Origin: DASYQD01 sp036005845
GTDB lineage: Bacteria; Acidobacteriota; Thermoanaerobaculia; Multivoradales; JAIOJS01
DNA: 21,521 nt
Reading direction: 5' to 3'
Assembly (NCBI GenBank): GCA_036005845.1
Contig: DASYQD010000167.1
Span: forward strand, 1 to 21,521
Shown here: one piece after another, positions 7,249 through 13,864 of the stretch
Layout of the letters: every line of letters begins with the position of its first letter
Numbering within the stretch: position 1 is the stretch's first letter
Translations under genes and position numbers: made by a program
Notes under the pieces: generated by a model
What the model was told of the DNA's origin: nothing
What the model saw: the letters and a program-made list of their open reading frames with translations, nothing else
The model's database searches: none

Positions 7249-8862
7249 TCAACCGACCGCCGCCGGCTCCAGCTCCTCGAGTGCGACGCCGGTCGGCGGC
7301 ACGCCCTTCCACGACAGGCCGGCGAACGCCGGCAGCTCCGCCGCCAGCACGTCGAACACCTCGCCTGCCGTGCGCGCCTTCCAGCCCGGGTCGAGCCGCC
7401 GCAGCACCGACGCCAGCACCTCGACCATCGGCAGCGCCTCGCCCACCGACGGGAACGCCTGGCGGAAGCGCTGCACGCGCCGCTGCACGTTGACGAAGGT
7501 GCCGTCCTTCTCGGCGTGCGTCGCCACCGGCAGCGCCAGGTCCGCCGCCTTCGCCAGCGGCGTGTCGGCCCAGCCGAGCACGATCAGCGTGCGGGCGCGG
7601 CGCAGCAGCGCCACCGTCTCCGCGTCGTGCGCGGCTTTCCCGAAGTCGCTGTCGGCCACCACCAGCACGCCGACGTCGCCGGCGCCCTGCGCCAGCAGGC
7701 TCGCCGCGCTGACGGAGCCGTCGCGCGAAGCCATCCCGGCGAGCTCGGCGCCACGGCGATTGGGCGCCGCATCGACGCCGGTCACGCCGCCGTGCAGGTT
7801 CGGGATGTGGTACGGCTTGCTGGGCTCGACGTAGAGCGTACGGTGCGGCGAGCCGACGTGGTCGGCGAGCTTGCCGAGCAGATACGCCTCTTCGGTCGAA
7901 AGAAAGCCCGAGCCGAGGAACACGACCGCGCCTTCGACCCGCCCACGCAGGCGATGGTGGAATGCGTCGAGCGCGTCGTCCCACGACACCGCCGCCGCGT
8001 GCCCGTCCTTGACCTGGCGCGGCGCCAGCAGGCGCGGCAGCTCGGCGTAGCGCTCGAACGTCGAGCGTCCGTAATCGCACATCCAGTAGTCGTTGACGTC
8101 GGCGTTGAAGCGCGGCTTGTAGCGCTTGATCTGGCCGCGCCGGTGCTCGAGGGTGACGTTGCAGCCGACGTCGCAGCCGGTGCACAGGGAAGGCTTCTTG
8201 TCGAGGTACCAGACGCGCTCGGCGAAGCGGAAGCGCGTCGAGGTGAGCGCGCCCACCGGACAGATGTCGACGACGCAGGTGGCGAGGTCGTTGTCGAGCT
8301 CGCGTCCCGGGAAGGTGCCGATCTCGGCCCGCGCGCCGCGCTGCAGGAAGCCGATCTCGCCCGTCTTGGCCACCTCGGCGGTGAAGCGCACGCAGCGCGT
8401 GCACTGGATGCAGCGGTTCATGTTGAGCACGACGGTGGGGCCGAGCGGGATGCGCTCGCGGCCGGGGTAGGTGCGCTTGTCCTCGAAGCGGGCGCGCGAG
8501 GTCGCCATGCCGTGCTTGAACGAGTAGTCCTGCAGCGCGCACTCGCCGGCCTGGTCGCAGATCGGGCAGTCGAGCGGATGGTTGACGAGGAGGAACTCCA
8601 TCATCGCCCGCTGCGCTTCCTTCACCTCCGGTGTGTCGGTGCGCACCACCATGCCGTCCTTCGTCACCTGCGTCGAGCAGCCGGCCTGCAGCTTGCCCAT
8701 CCCCTCGACCTTGACCAGGCACATGCGGCACTGGCCTACCACCGAGAGGCGCTGGTGGTAGCAGTAGTGGGGGATCTGCACGCCGATCTGGAGGCCGGCG
8801 TCGATCAGCGTCGTGCCGGCGGGGACCTCGACCAGACGGTCGTCGATGGTGACGGTAGGCAT
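7249..8862 (-). CDS. nuoG: NADH-quinone oxidoreductase subunit G, short form
   Basis: Iron-sulfur subunit of the peripheral arm that passes electrons from NuoF toward quinone (537 aa). All cluster ligands can be read: [2Fe-2S] Cys34, 45, 48, 62; His-ligated [4Fe-4S] His95, Cys99, 102, 108; [4Fe-4S] Cys151, 154, 157, 201; and Cys227, 230, 234, 262 spaced C-x2-C-x3-C-x27-C, the pattern of the off-pathway cluster N7 known in E. coli and Thermus. The remaining molybdopterin-oxidoreductase-like region is strongly reduced: relatives are about 670-900 aa. The ATG at 8862 (MPTVTIDDRLVEVPAGTT) is the family start, 14 bases after the nuoF stop. Confidence 0.95.
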   Translation of the reverse strand: MPTVTIDDRLVEVPAGTTLIDAGLQIGVQIPHYCYHQRLSVVGQCRMCLVKVEGMGKLQAGCSTQVTKDGMVVRTDTPEVKEAQRAMMEFLLVNHPLDCPICDQAGECALQDYSFKHGMATSRARFEDKRTYPGRERIPLGPTVVLNMNRCIQCTRCVRFTAEVAKTGEIGFLQRGARAEIGTFPGRELDNDLATCVVDICPVGALTSTRFRFAERVWYLDKKPSLCTGCDVGCNVTLEHRRGQIKRYKPRFNADVNDYWMCDYGRSTFERYAELPRLLAPRQVKDGHAAAVSWDDALDAFHHRLRGRVEGAVVFLGSGFLSTEEAYLLGKLADHVGSPHRTLYVEPSKPYHIPNLHGGVTGVDAAPNRRGAELAGMASRDGSVSAASLLAQGAGDVGVLVVADSDFGKAAHDAETVALLRRARTLIVLGWADTPLAKAADLALPVATHAEKDGTFVNVQRRVQRFRQAFPSVGEALPMVEVLASVLRRLDPGWKARTAGEVFDVLAAELPAFAGLSWKGVPPTGVALEELEPAAVG

Positions 8863-8876
8863 CCGGCGCGGCTCTC

Positions 8877-10238
8877 CTAGACCCCTTGCAGCACCGGCAG
8901 CAGCGGATCGCCCACGGTCGCATGCGCCGCGGGCCCATGCACGGGGCCGTGCGCCGCCGCGGCGTGCATCTCGGCAAGGATCTCGGCGCGGAACTTCTCG
9001 ACGATGGGACCCACGCCCATCATCGCCGCGTCGCCGAGCGCGCAGAGCGAGTTGCCGCCGATCTGCTTGGCCACCTTCGGCACCAGGTCGACCTCGTCCT
9101 CGGTCGCCTCGCCGTGCGAGGCGTGGGTGAGCAGCACCTCCATCCAGTTGGTGCCCTCGCGGCAAGGGGTGCACTGGCCGCACGACTCGTGGTTGAAGAA
9201 CTTGGCGCTGCGCTTGGCGACCTGCAGCATCGAGGCGGTCTCGTCCATCACCATCACCGCAGCCGAGCCCAGCATGGTGCCGGCCTTCGCCAGGGTGTCG
9301 AAGTCGAGCTTGATGTGGCGGTCGCTCTCGAGCAGCACTGGCGCCGAGGCGCCGCCGGGGATGAAGGCCTTGAGCTTCCGTCCCTTCCACACGCCGCCGC
9401 AGAGGTCGAGCAGCTCCTGGAAGGTGATGCCGATCGGCACTTCGTAAGTGCCCGGCTTCTCGACATGGCCCGAGACGGCGTAGAGCTTCGGCCCGGTGTT
9501 CTTCTCGTCGGGGCCGATGGCCTTGAACCACTCCGGACCGCGCTCGACGATGTGCGGCACGCAGCAGAGGGTCTCGACGTTGTTGATCACCGTCGGCATG
9601 CCGAAGGCGCCGACGACGGCGGGGAAGGGCGGCTTGACGCGCGGCTGGCCGCGCTTGCCCTCGAGCGACTCGAGGAGGCCGGTCTCCTCGCCGCAGATGT
9701 AGGCGCCGGCGCCGCGGTGCACCACCATGTCGAGCTTGAAGCCCGAGCCGAGCACGTCGCTGCCGAGCACGCCCTGCGCGTAGGCGTCGGCGATGGCGGC
9801 GTCGAGGATGCCGGCGGCCTCGACGTACTCGCCGCGGATGTAGATGTAGCACATGCTGGCGCCGACGGCGCGGCAGCAGATCGCCGACCCCTCGATGAGC
9901 TGATGCGGGTCGTGCTCCATCAGCACGCGGTCCTTGAAGGTGCCGGGCTCGGACTCGTCGGCGTTGACGACGAGGTACTTCTGCTTCGCCTCCTTGGGGA
10001 TGAAGCTCCACTTCATGCCGGTGGGGAAGCCGGCGCCGCCGCGGCCGCGCAGGCCCGAGGCCTTGACCGTTTCGGTGATCTTTGCTGGGTCGAGCGCCAG
10101 GGCCTGCTCGAGCGCCTTGTAGCCGCCGCGCTGCCGGTAGCCGGCTACGGTGAGGGCTTCCGGCTTGCCGACGTTGCGCAGCAGCACCGGCTCGCCGATC
10201 GAGCCGATCTTGATCGGCGAGGTGGTCGCGGCCGCCAC
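8877..10238 (-). CDS. nuoF: NADH-quinone oxidoreductase subunit F (NADH- and FMN-binding)
   Basis: Catalytic 51-kDa subunit where NADH is oxidised by FMN (453 aa). The glycine-rich nucleotide site RGRGGAGFPTGMKW is at about residues 64-77, ADESEPGTFKDR at 93-104, and the FMN-contacting GAGAYICGEETGLLESLEG at 176-194. The [4Fe-4S] N3 ligands are Cys353, 356, 359 in ESCGQCTPCREG and Cys399 in NSLCALGDAA. The start GTG at 10238 lies two bases after the nuoE stop; a GGAGG stands 12 bases upstream, which is a long spacing. The His/Ala/Pro-rich last 30 residues are extra to the conserved core. Confidence 0.96.
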   Translation of the reverse strand: MAAATTSPIKIGSIGEPVLLRNVGKPEALTVAGYRQRGGYKALEQALALDPAKITETVKASGLRGRGGAGFPTGMKWSFIPKEAKQKYLVVNADESEPGTFKDRVLMEHDPHQLIEGSAICCRAVGASMCYIYIRGEYVEAAGILDAAIADAYAQGVLGSDVLGSGFKLDMVVHRGAGAYICGEETGLLESLEGKRGQPRVKPPFPAVVGAFGMPTVINNVETLCCVPHIVERGPEWFKAIGPDEKNTGPKLYAVSGHVEKPGTYEVPIGITFQELLDLCGGVWKGRKLKAFIPGGASAPVLLESDRHIKLDFDTLAKAGTMLGSAAVMVMDETASMLQVAKRSAKFFNHESCGQCTPCREGTNWMEVLLTHASHGEATEDEVDLVPKVAKQIGGNSLCALGDAAMMGVGPIVEKFRAEILAEMHAAAAHGPVHGPAAHATVGDPLLPVLQGV

Positions 10239-10240
10239 GG

Positions 10241-10747
10241 CTACTCGAGCCCTCCGACGATCTGCTTCACCTTCGCCGCGTCGAGGTCGCCGTGGTAGGT
10301 GTCGTCGACCATCATCATCGGCGCCTGCTCGCAGGCGCCGAGGCACTCGAAGTGGACGAAGGAGCAGCGGCCGTCCGGCGTCACCTCGCCCTCCTCGACG
10401 CCCAGGGTCTCGGCGAGCGCGGTCATCAGCTCCGCCGAGCCGCGCAGCATGCAGGGCACGTTGGTGCAGACGCGGATGCGGTGCCGGCCGACCGGGCGCT
10501 CGTGGTAGAGGTCGTAGAAGGTGACGACGCCGTAGACCTCGGCCGGCGGCAACCCGAGCTCGGCGGCGACGGCGAGGATGGCCTCCTCGGGCAGCCAGCC
10601 GTCCCAGTGCTTCTGCGCGAGGTGTAAGGCCGGCAGCAACAGCGCGCGCTCGGTGGGGTAGAGCTTGCGCAGTCGGTCGAGCTCCGCCTTGGCCTCTGGT
10701 GGAAGCGTCGGGAGCTCGGCCACCGCCCTTTCGGCAGGCGCACTCAC
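10241..10747 (-). CDS. nuoE: NADH-quinone oxidoreductase subunit E
   Basis: Thioredoxin-fold [2Fe-2S] (N1a) partner of NuoF in the NADH-oxidising module (168 aa, usual length). Ligands Cys94 and Cys99 (CTNVPC) and Cys135 and Cys139 (CLGAC) are present, preceded by GLPPAEVYGVVTFYDLYH. The open frame extends upstream into nuoA, but the GTG at 10747 overlaps the nuoA stop as GTGA and gives the normal protein length, so it is preferred. nuoE directly follows nuoA here, whereas nuoB, nuoC and nuoD normally lie between them. Confidence 0.95.
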   Translation of the reverse strand: MSAPAERAVAELPTLPPEAKAELDRLRKLYPTERALLLPALHLAQKHWDGWLPEEAILAVAAELGLPPAEVYGVVTFYDLYHERPVGRHRIRVCTNVPCMLRGSAELMTALAETLGVEEGEVTPDGRCSFVHFECLGACEQAPMMMVDDTYHGDLDAAKVKQIVGGLE

Positions 10748-11139
10748 GACGCGGCGCTCCCCGCCGGCACGACGACGCGCCGCCGCAGCACGTCGAGCCC
10801 GCCCTTGAGCCACACATAGACGAAGCCGACGACGAGCAGCGCGAAGAACACCATCACCGCCGCGAACAGCGGCCAGCCGCCTTGGCGCACTACCAGCGCC
10901 CACGGGTAGAGGAAGGCGGCCTCGACGTCGAAGATGACGAAGTCGAGGGCGACGAGGAAGAACGCCACCGAGATCCGCTTCTGCGAGCGGTCGAGCAGCG
11001 GCATACCCGACTCGTAGGTGGAGAGCTTGATGCGGCCGCCGCCCTTGGCGCCGGCCCAGTGGGAGACGAGCACGATGGCGCTGCCGGTGAACAGCGCCAG
11101 ACCGAGGCCGAGGAGGATCGGGAAGTACGTCTGCGGCAA
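10744..11139 (-). CDS. nuoA: NADH-quinone oxidoreductase subunit A
   Basis: Small three-helix membrane subunit of complex I (131 aa). The conserved loop KLSTYESGMPLLD (YECG-type motif with Ser instead of the frequent Cys) and RISVAFFLVALDFVIFDVEAAFLYPWA identify it. The start is a TTG at 11139, giving MPQTYFPILLGL. A weak GAGAG lies eight bases upstream. It is the first gene of the operon; a sigma70-like promoter is found at 11165-11193. Its stop overlaps the nuoE start. Confidence 0.95.
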   Translation of the reverse strand: MPQTYFPILLGLGLALFTGSAIVLVSHWAGAKGGGRIKLSTYESGMPLLDRSQKRISVAFFLVALDFVIFDVEAAFLYPWALVVRQGGWPLFAAVMVFFALLVVGFVYVWLKGGLDVLRRRVVVPAGSAAS

Positions 11140-11164
11140 GTTGCGGGCTCTCGCTCCGCGGGCG

Positions 11165-11193
11165 AGTCTACAAATTCGTGAAAGCAGTCACAA
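11165..11193 (-). promoter_or_regulatory. Candidate sigma70 promoter of the nuo operon
   Basis: On the minus strand TTGTGA (11193-11188) and TAGACT (11170-11165) are separated by exactly 17 bases; each matches four of six consensus positions. The predicted transcription start near 11158 would leave a leader of about 20 bases before the nuoA TTG. It is the most AT-rich spot between the divergent nuoA and glycosyltransferase genes. Confidence 0.5.
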
Positions 11194-11233
11194 GCGAGCG
11201 CGTCGCGTGCGGAGGCGTGCGGCGGACGTGTGT

Positions 11234-11239
11234 TCTAAT
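11234..11239 (+). promoter_or_regulatory. Candidate -10 element close to glycosyltransferase start
   Basis: TCTAAT (five of six consensus bases) stands 10 bases before the ATG at 11250. No good -35 is seen at the proper distance. Transcription from here would give a leader of only a few bases. Confidence 0.35.
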
Positions 11240-11249
11240 CACGGCGCGG

Positions 11250-11933
11250 ATGCGCGCGGACGTCGTCGCGGTGATCCCTGCCTACCAGTGCGCCGCGACC
11301 ATCGGCGCCGTGGCGCGCGGCGTTCGCCAGCACCTGGAGCGCGTGGTGGTGGTCGACGACGGCAGCGCCGACGCCACCGCCGCCGAGGCCGAGGCGGCCG
11401 GCGCCGAGGTGTCGCGCCTCCCCGAGAACCGCGGCAAGGGCGCAGCGTTGCTGCACGGCATCGAGGTGGCCTTGGCCGGCGACCCGGCCGCGGTGCTGCT
11501 GCTCGACGGCGATGGCCAGCATGACCCGGCGGACATACCGACGTTCCTGGCGGCGTGGGGCCGCGGCGACGCGGACCTCGTCATCGGCAGCCGCATGGCG
11601 GAAGTGGAGTCGGAGTCGATCCCCCGCGCCCGCTACTGGACCAACCGCATCGGCTCGCGGATCCTGTCGTGGATGACCGGCTGGGACATCGCGGACAGCC
11701 AGTCGGGCTATCGGCTGCTCGCCGCGGACCTGCTGCGCCGGCTGCCGATGGCGGCGCGCGGCTATGCCGTGGAAAGCGAGATGCTCATCAAGGCGGCCAA
11801 CCGGCGGGCGCGGCTCGCCCAGGTGCCCATCCGCGTCATCTACGAGGGCAATACCAGCCACTACCGGCCGGTGCTCGACACCACGCGCATCGCCCTCTGG
11901 TCGGTCTACTTCAAGGCCTTCGACGACGCCTGA
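11250..11933 (+). CDS. Family 2 glycosyltransferase (DPM1/ApeJ-like)
   Basis: Transfers a sugar from a nucleotide donor, probably to a membrane lipid or lipid-linked acceptor, at the cytoplasmic face of the membrane (227 aa). GT-A fold motifs are clear: VAVIPAYQ at residues 6-13, VVVVDDGSADAT at 32-43, ENRGKGAAL at 59-67, and the metal-binding DGDGQHDP at 86-93, followed by LVIGSRM. The sequence IADSQSGYRLL and the ending NTSHYRPVLDTTRI are found in dolichol-phosphate-mannose-synthase-like enzymes, including those of aryl-polyene-type clusters. No C-terminal membrane helices are present. The ATG at 11250 is preferred over an in-frame GTG at 11178, which would add a non-conserved basic stretch. 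Donor and acceptor are unknown. Confidence 0.85.
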   Translation: MRADVVAVIPAYQCAATIGAVARGVRQHLERVVVVDDGSADATAAEAEAAGAEVSRLPENRGKGAALLHGIEVALAGDPAAVLLLDGDGQHDPADIPTFLAAWGRGDADLVIGSRMAEVESESIPRARYWTNRIGSRILSWMTGWDIADSQSGYRLLAADLLRRLPMAARGYAVESEMLIKAANRRARLAQVPIRVIYEGNTSHYRPVLDTTRIALWSVYFKAFDDA

Positions 11934-11956
11934 GCCGGCGGCGTAGGAGGGCCCTG

Positions 11957-11962
11957 TAAGAT
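11957..11962 (+). promoter_or_regulatory. Candidate -10 element for a leaderless deacetylase mRNA
   Basis: TAAGAT lies six bases before the GTG start at 11969, placing the expected transcription start on the start codon itself. A GGAGGG is present at 11947-11952 but is 16 bases or more from the GTG, too far to be a usual ribosome-binding site. Confidence 0.3.
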
Positions 11963-11968
11963 CCCGCG

Positions 11969-12943
11969 GTGTCGCTCCTCCCGTGGCCGCGCACGCAGAC
12001 GACCGAGGGCGGGACGCCCCGCGCGGAGCCGCGAGTCCGCCGACTCGACGGGCCGCTGGGCTGCGCGCTCACCGTCGACGTCGAGGAGTGGTACCACAAC
12101 TGCCTGGTGCCGGACTTCGTCGACCCGGCGCTGCGGCCGACGCTGCCGCGCGAGCTCGACCGGCTGCTGCCGCAGATGCTCGAGCTGCTCGCGGACCACG
12201 ACTGCCGCGCGACGTTCTTCACCCTCGGCGAGGTGGCGGACGAGCTGCCGGGACGCGTGCGCGAGATCGCCGCCGCCGGCCACGAGGTGGCGAGCCACGG
12301 CCTGCATCATCTGCGGGTGGCGAAGATGGAGCCGCGCCGCTTCCGCGCCGGTCTCGAGCGGGCGAAGAAGGGCCTCGAGGATCTGCTCGGCGAGGCGGTC
12401 GAGGGCTACCGCGCGCCGGAGTGGTCGCTGCGCGAGGTCAGGAACCCGCGGTTGCGCATCGTCGCCGAGCTCGGCTTCCGCTACGACAGCTCGCTGGCGC
12501 CCTGTCTCGGCTCGGGACGGCGCGACAACCCACGGTTTGCCAGCGAGCTGCGGTGGCCGGATGGAAAGACGCTGCTGGAGCTGCCGCCGCTCACCTTCGG
12601 CGGCCGCTTGCAGCTGCCCGCCGGCGGCTGGCCCGGACGGCTGGCGGGCGGCGAGGTGGTGGCCCAGGCGGCGCACGTGCATCGCCGCCAAGGAGGCTTG
12701 CCGGTATTGGTGATCCATCCGTGGGAGCTGGCGGCGCGGCCGCTGCCCGGCGAGCTCACCGGCCTGGCGCGCTGGATTCACGAGACCGGACGCGACAAGT
12801 TGCGCGGCGACTTCCCGGCGCTACTCGACGCGGTTGGCTGGCGTAGCGTGCGGGAGGCGATGGGGGAGCAGACGGACGTGCTGCCGCTGCCGGCTGTGCC
12901 GGCCGAGGAAACCATCGAGATGCCGGTGGTGACGACCGCCTGA
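11969..12943 (+). CDS. Polysaccharide deacetylase (NodB-type carbohydrate esterase family 4)
   Basis: Predicted metal-dependent N- or O-deacetylase of a polysaccharide or glycolipid (324 aa). NodB-fold motifs: TVDVEEWYH at residues 35-43 (catalytic Asp37), ATFFTLGEVAD at 81-91, HEVASHGLHH at 105-114 with metal-type His110 and His114, GYRAPEWSL at 147-154, and IHPWE at 249-253. The DVEEW form is typical of deacetylases found at exopolysaccharide and exosortase loci (the DUF3473/XrtA-type group) rather than of chitin deacetylases. No signal peptide is visible, so it may act in the cytoplasm. It lies 35 bases after the glycosyltransferase. The first 30 residues are not conserved, so an internal start cannot be excluded. 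Confidence 0.85.
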   Translation: MSLLPWPRTQTTEGGTPRAEPRVRRLDGPLGCALTVDVEEWYHNCLVPDFVDPALRPTLPRELDRLLPQMLELLADHDCRATFFTLGEVADELPGRVREIAAAGHEVASHGLHHLRVAKMEPRRFRAGLERAKKGLEDLLGEAVEGYRAPEWSLREVRNPRLRIVAELGFRYDSSLAPCLGSGRRDNPRFASELRWPDGKTLLELPPLTFGGRLQLPAGGWPGRLAGGEVVAQAAHVHRRQGGLPVLVIHPWELAARPLPGELTGLARWIHETGRDKLRGDFPALLDAVGWRSVREAMGEQTDVLPLPAVPAEETIEMPVVTTA

Positions 12944-12957
12944 CCGCGAAATCGCTG

Positions 12958-12966
12958 TGCTACCAT
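12958..12966 (+). promoter_or_regulatory. Candidate extended -10 promoter of the ACP gene
   Basis: TGC-TACCAT forms an extended -10 element (TG one base before the hexamer). The hexamer ends 10 bases before the ATG at 12977, so the leader would be about four bases. No Shine-Dalgarno is visible before this gene. Confidence 0.4.
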
Positions 12967-12976
12967 CCGCGCCCCG

Positions 12977-13273
12977 ATGACGGACAGCGCGGCGCCGAAC
13001 GACCCCTCCGCCCTCAAGCAGCAGATCAAGCAGCTCATCGTCGAGCGGTTGAAGCTCGAGGTCGAGCCTTCCGCGATCGAGGACGCGCAGCCGCTGTTCG
13101 GCGACGGGCTGGGCCTCGACTCGATCGACGCCCTCGAGCTGGTGCTCGGCATCGAGCAGGCCTTCGGCGTCAAGATCGAGGACGAGGAGATGGGCGAGCA
13201 GGCGCTCTCCTCGGTCAACGCGCTCGCCGACTTCGTCGCCGCCAAACGGGGCGCCGCGGCCACCGGCGGCTGA
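12977..13273 (+). CDS. Acyl carrier protein of specialised type
   Basis: Small acidic four-helix carrier protein (98 aa) that holds acyl intermediates on a phosphopantetheine arm. The attachment motif GLGLDSIDALELVLGIE gives Ser49 as the modified residue. The Gly-Leu-Asp-Ser-Ile-Asp-Ala-Leu-Glu form is common in ACPs of aryl polyene, flexirubin and related type II systems, and differs from the DSLD motif of housekeeping AcpP. It starts 33 bases after the deacetylase and is followed by a hotdog-fold protein in the same orientation, supporting a joint acyl pathway. No ketosynthase is present in the window; if one exists it is elsewhere. Confidence 0.9.
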   Translation: MTDSAAPNDPSALKQQIKQLIVERLKLEVEPSAIEDAQPLFGDGLGLDSIDALELVLGIEQAFGVKIEDEEMGEQALSSVNALADFVAAKRGAAATGG

Positions 13274-13307
13274 GCGCTGGCTGACGCGCCAAGCGAGCGG
13301 CCACCGC

Positions 13308-13685
13308 TTGCTGCCACACGAGTATCCGTTCCGCCTGCTCGACCGGCACGCCGACGGCACGGTCGCGGTGCTGGTCACCGGCAACGCGGCGCAGCTGCGC
13401 GGCGCTGACGAGCTGCCGGCGTTCCTCGCCGTCGAGTTGCTGGCGCAGTCGGCACTGCTCGCGCTGGGCGAGAGCGCAGGCGACACAGCAACGAGCGGCG
13501 GCGGGCTCGGCCTGCTCGCTGGCGTACAAGAAGTGCAGTTCCACGCGCCGTTGCGGCCGGGAGACCGGCTGTCGGTCCACGCGACAGTGCTCGCGCGGCT
13601 GGGCGCGCTGTCGAAGGTGCGCGCCGAGCTGCGGCGCGGCGACGAGCTCGTCGTCGAAGGCGAGCTGTTGCTCGCGATGGCCTGA
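13308..13685 (+). CDS. Hotdog-fold protein, ApeP/FabZ-like acyl-ACP dehydratase
   Basis: Probable 3-hydroxyacyl-ACP dehydratase or thioesterase-like hotdog protein (125 aa). The opening LPHEYPFRLLDRH is the FabZ/ApeP signature, followed by LPAFLAVELLAQSALLALGE (central hotdog helix) and FHAPLRPGDRLSVHATVLA. The GHFPxxPxxPG segment that carries the catalytic His of FabZ is missing, so activity as a standard dehydratase is uncertain. The only ATG/GTG/TTG start in frame is TTG at 13308; the similarity begins immediately after it, so a CTG start at 13281 (adding LTRQASGHR) is possible. The TGA ends at the base next to the CCA end of the convergent tRNA-Leu. Confidence 0.7.
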   Translation: MLPHEYPFRLLDRHADGTVAVLVTGNAAQLRGADELPAFLAVELLAQSALLALGESAGDTATSGGGLGLLAGVQEVQFHAPLRPGDRLSVHATVLARLGALSKVRAELRRGDELVVEGELLLAMA

Positions 13686-13772
<87 letters not shown>

Positions 13773-13783
13773 GGCCGGCGAAG

Positions 13784-13812
13784 ATTGTAGGGGAGCCGTC
13801 CGAGGGCGTCAA
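13784..13812 (-). promoter_or_regulatory. Sigma70 promoter of tRNA-Leu
   Basis: Minus strand TTGACG (13812-13807, five of six) and TACAAT (13789-13784, five of six) with a 17-base spacer. The predicted start near 13777 is about five bases before the mature tRNA 5' end. This is the best match to the sigma70 consensus in the window. Confidence 0.8.
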
Positions 13813-13864
13813 ACGACCCGGACGTCTGCGTCGAGGTAACGAATCGGCGATGATGGCGCCGCTC

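Noticed and set aside
6601..8880. 759-codon plus-strand open frame opposite nuoH and nuoG
   Set aside because: Antisense shadow of clear genes, with no domain signal and no ribosome-binding site.
11250..13685. Complete aryl polyene gene cluster
   Set aside because: No ketosynthases, ketoreductase, acyltransferase or exporter in the window; only ACP, hotdog and glycosyltransferase resemble that pathway.
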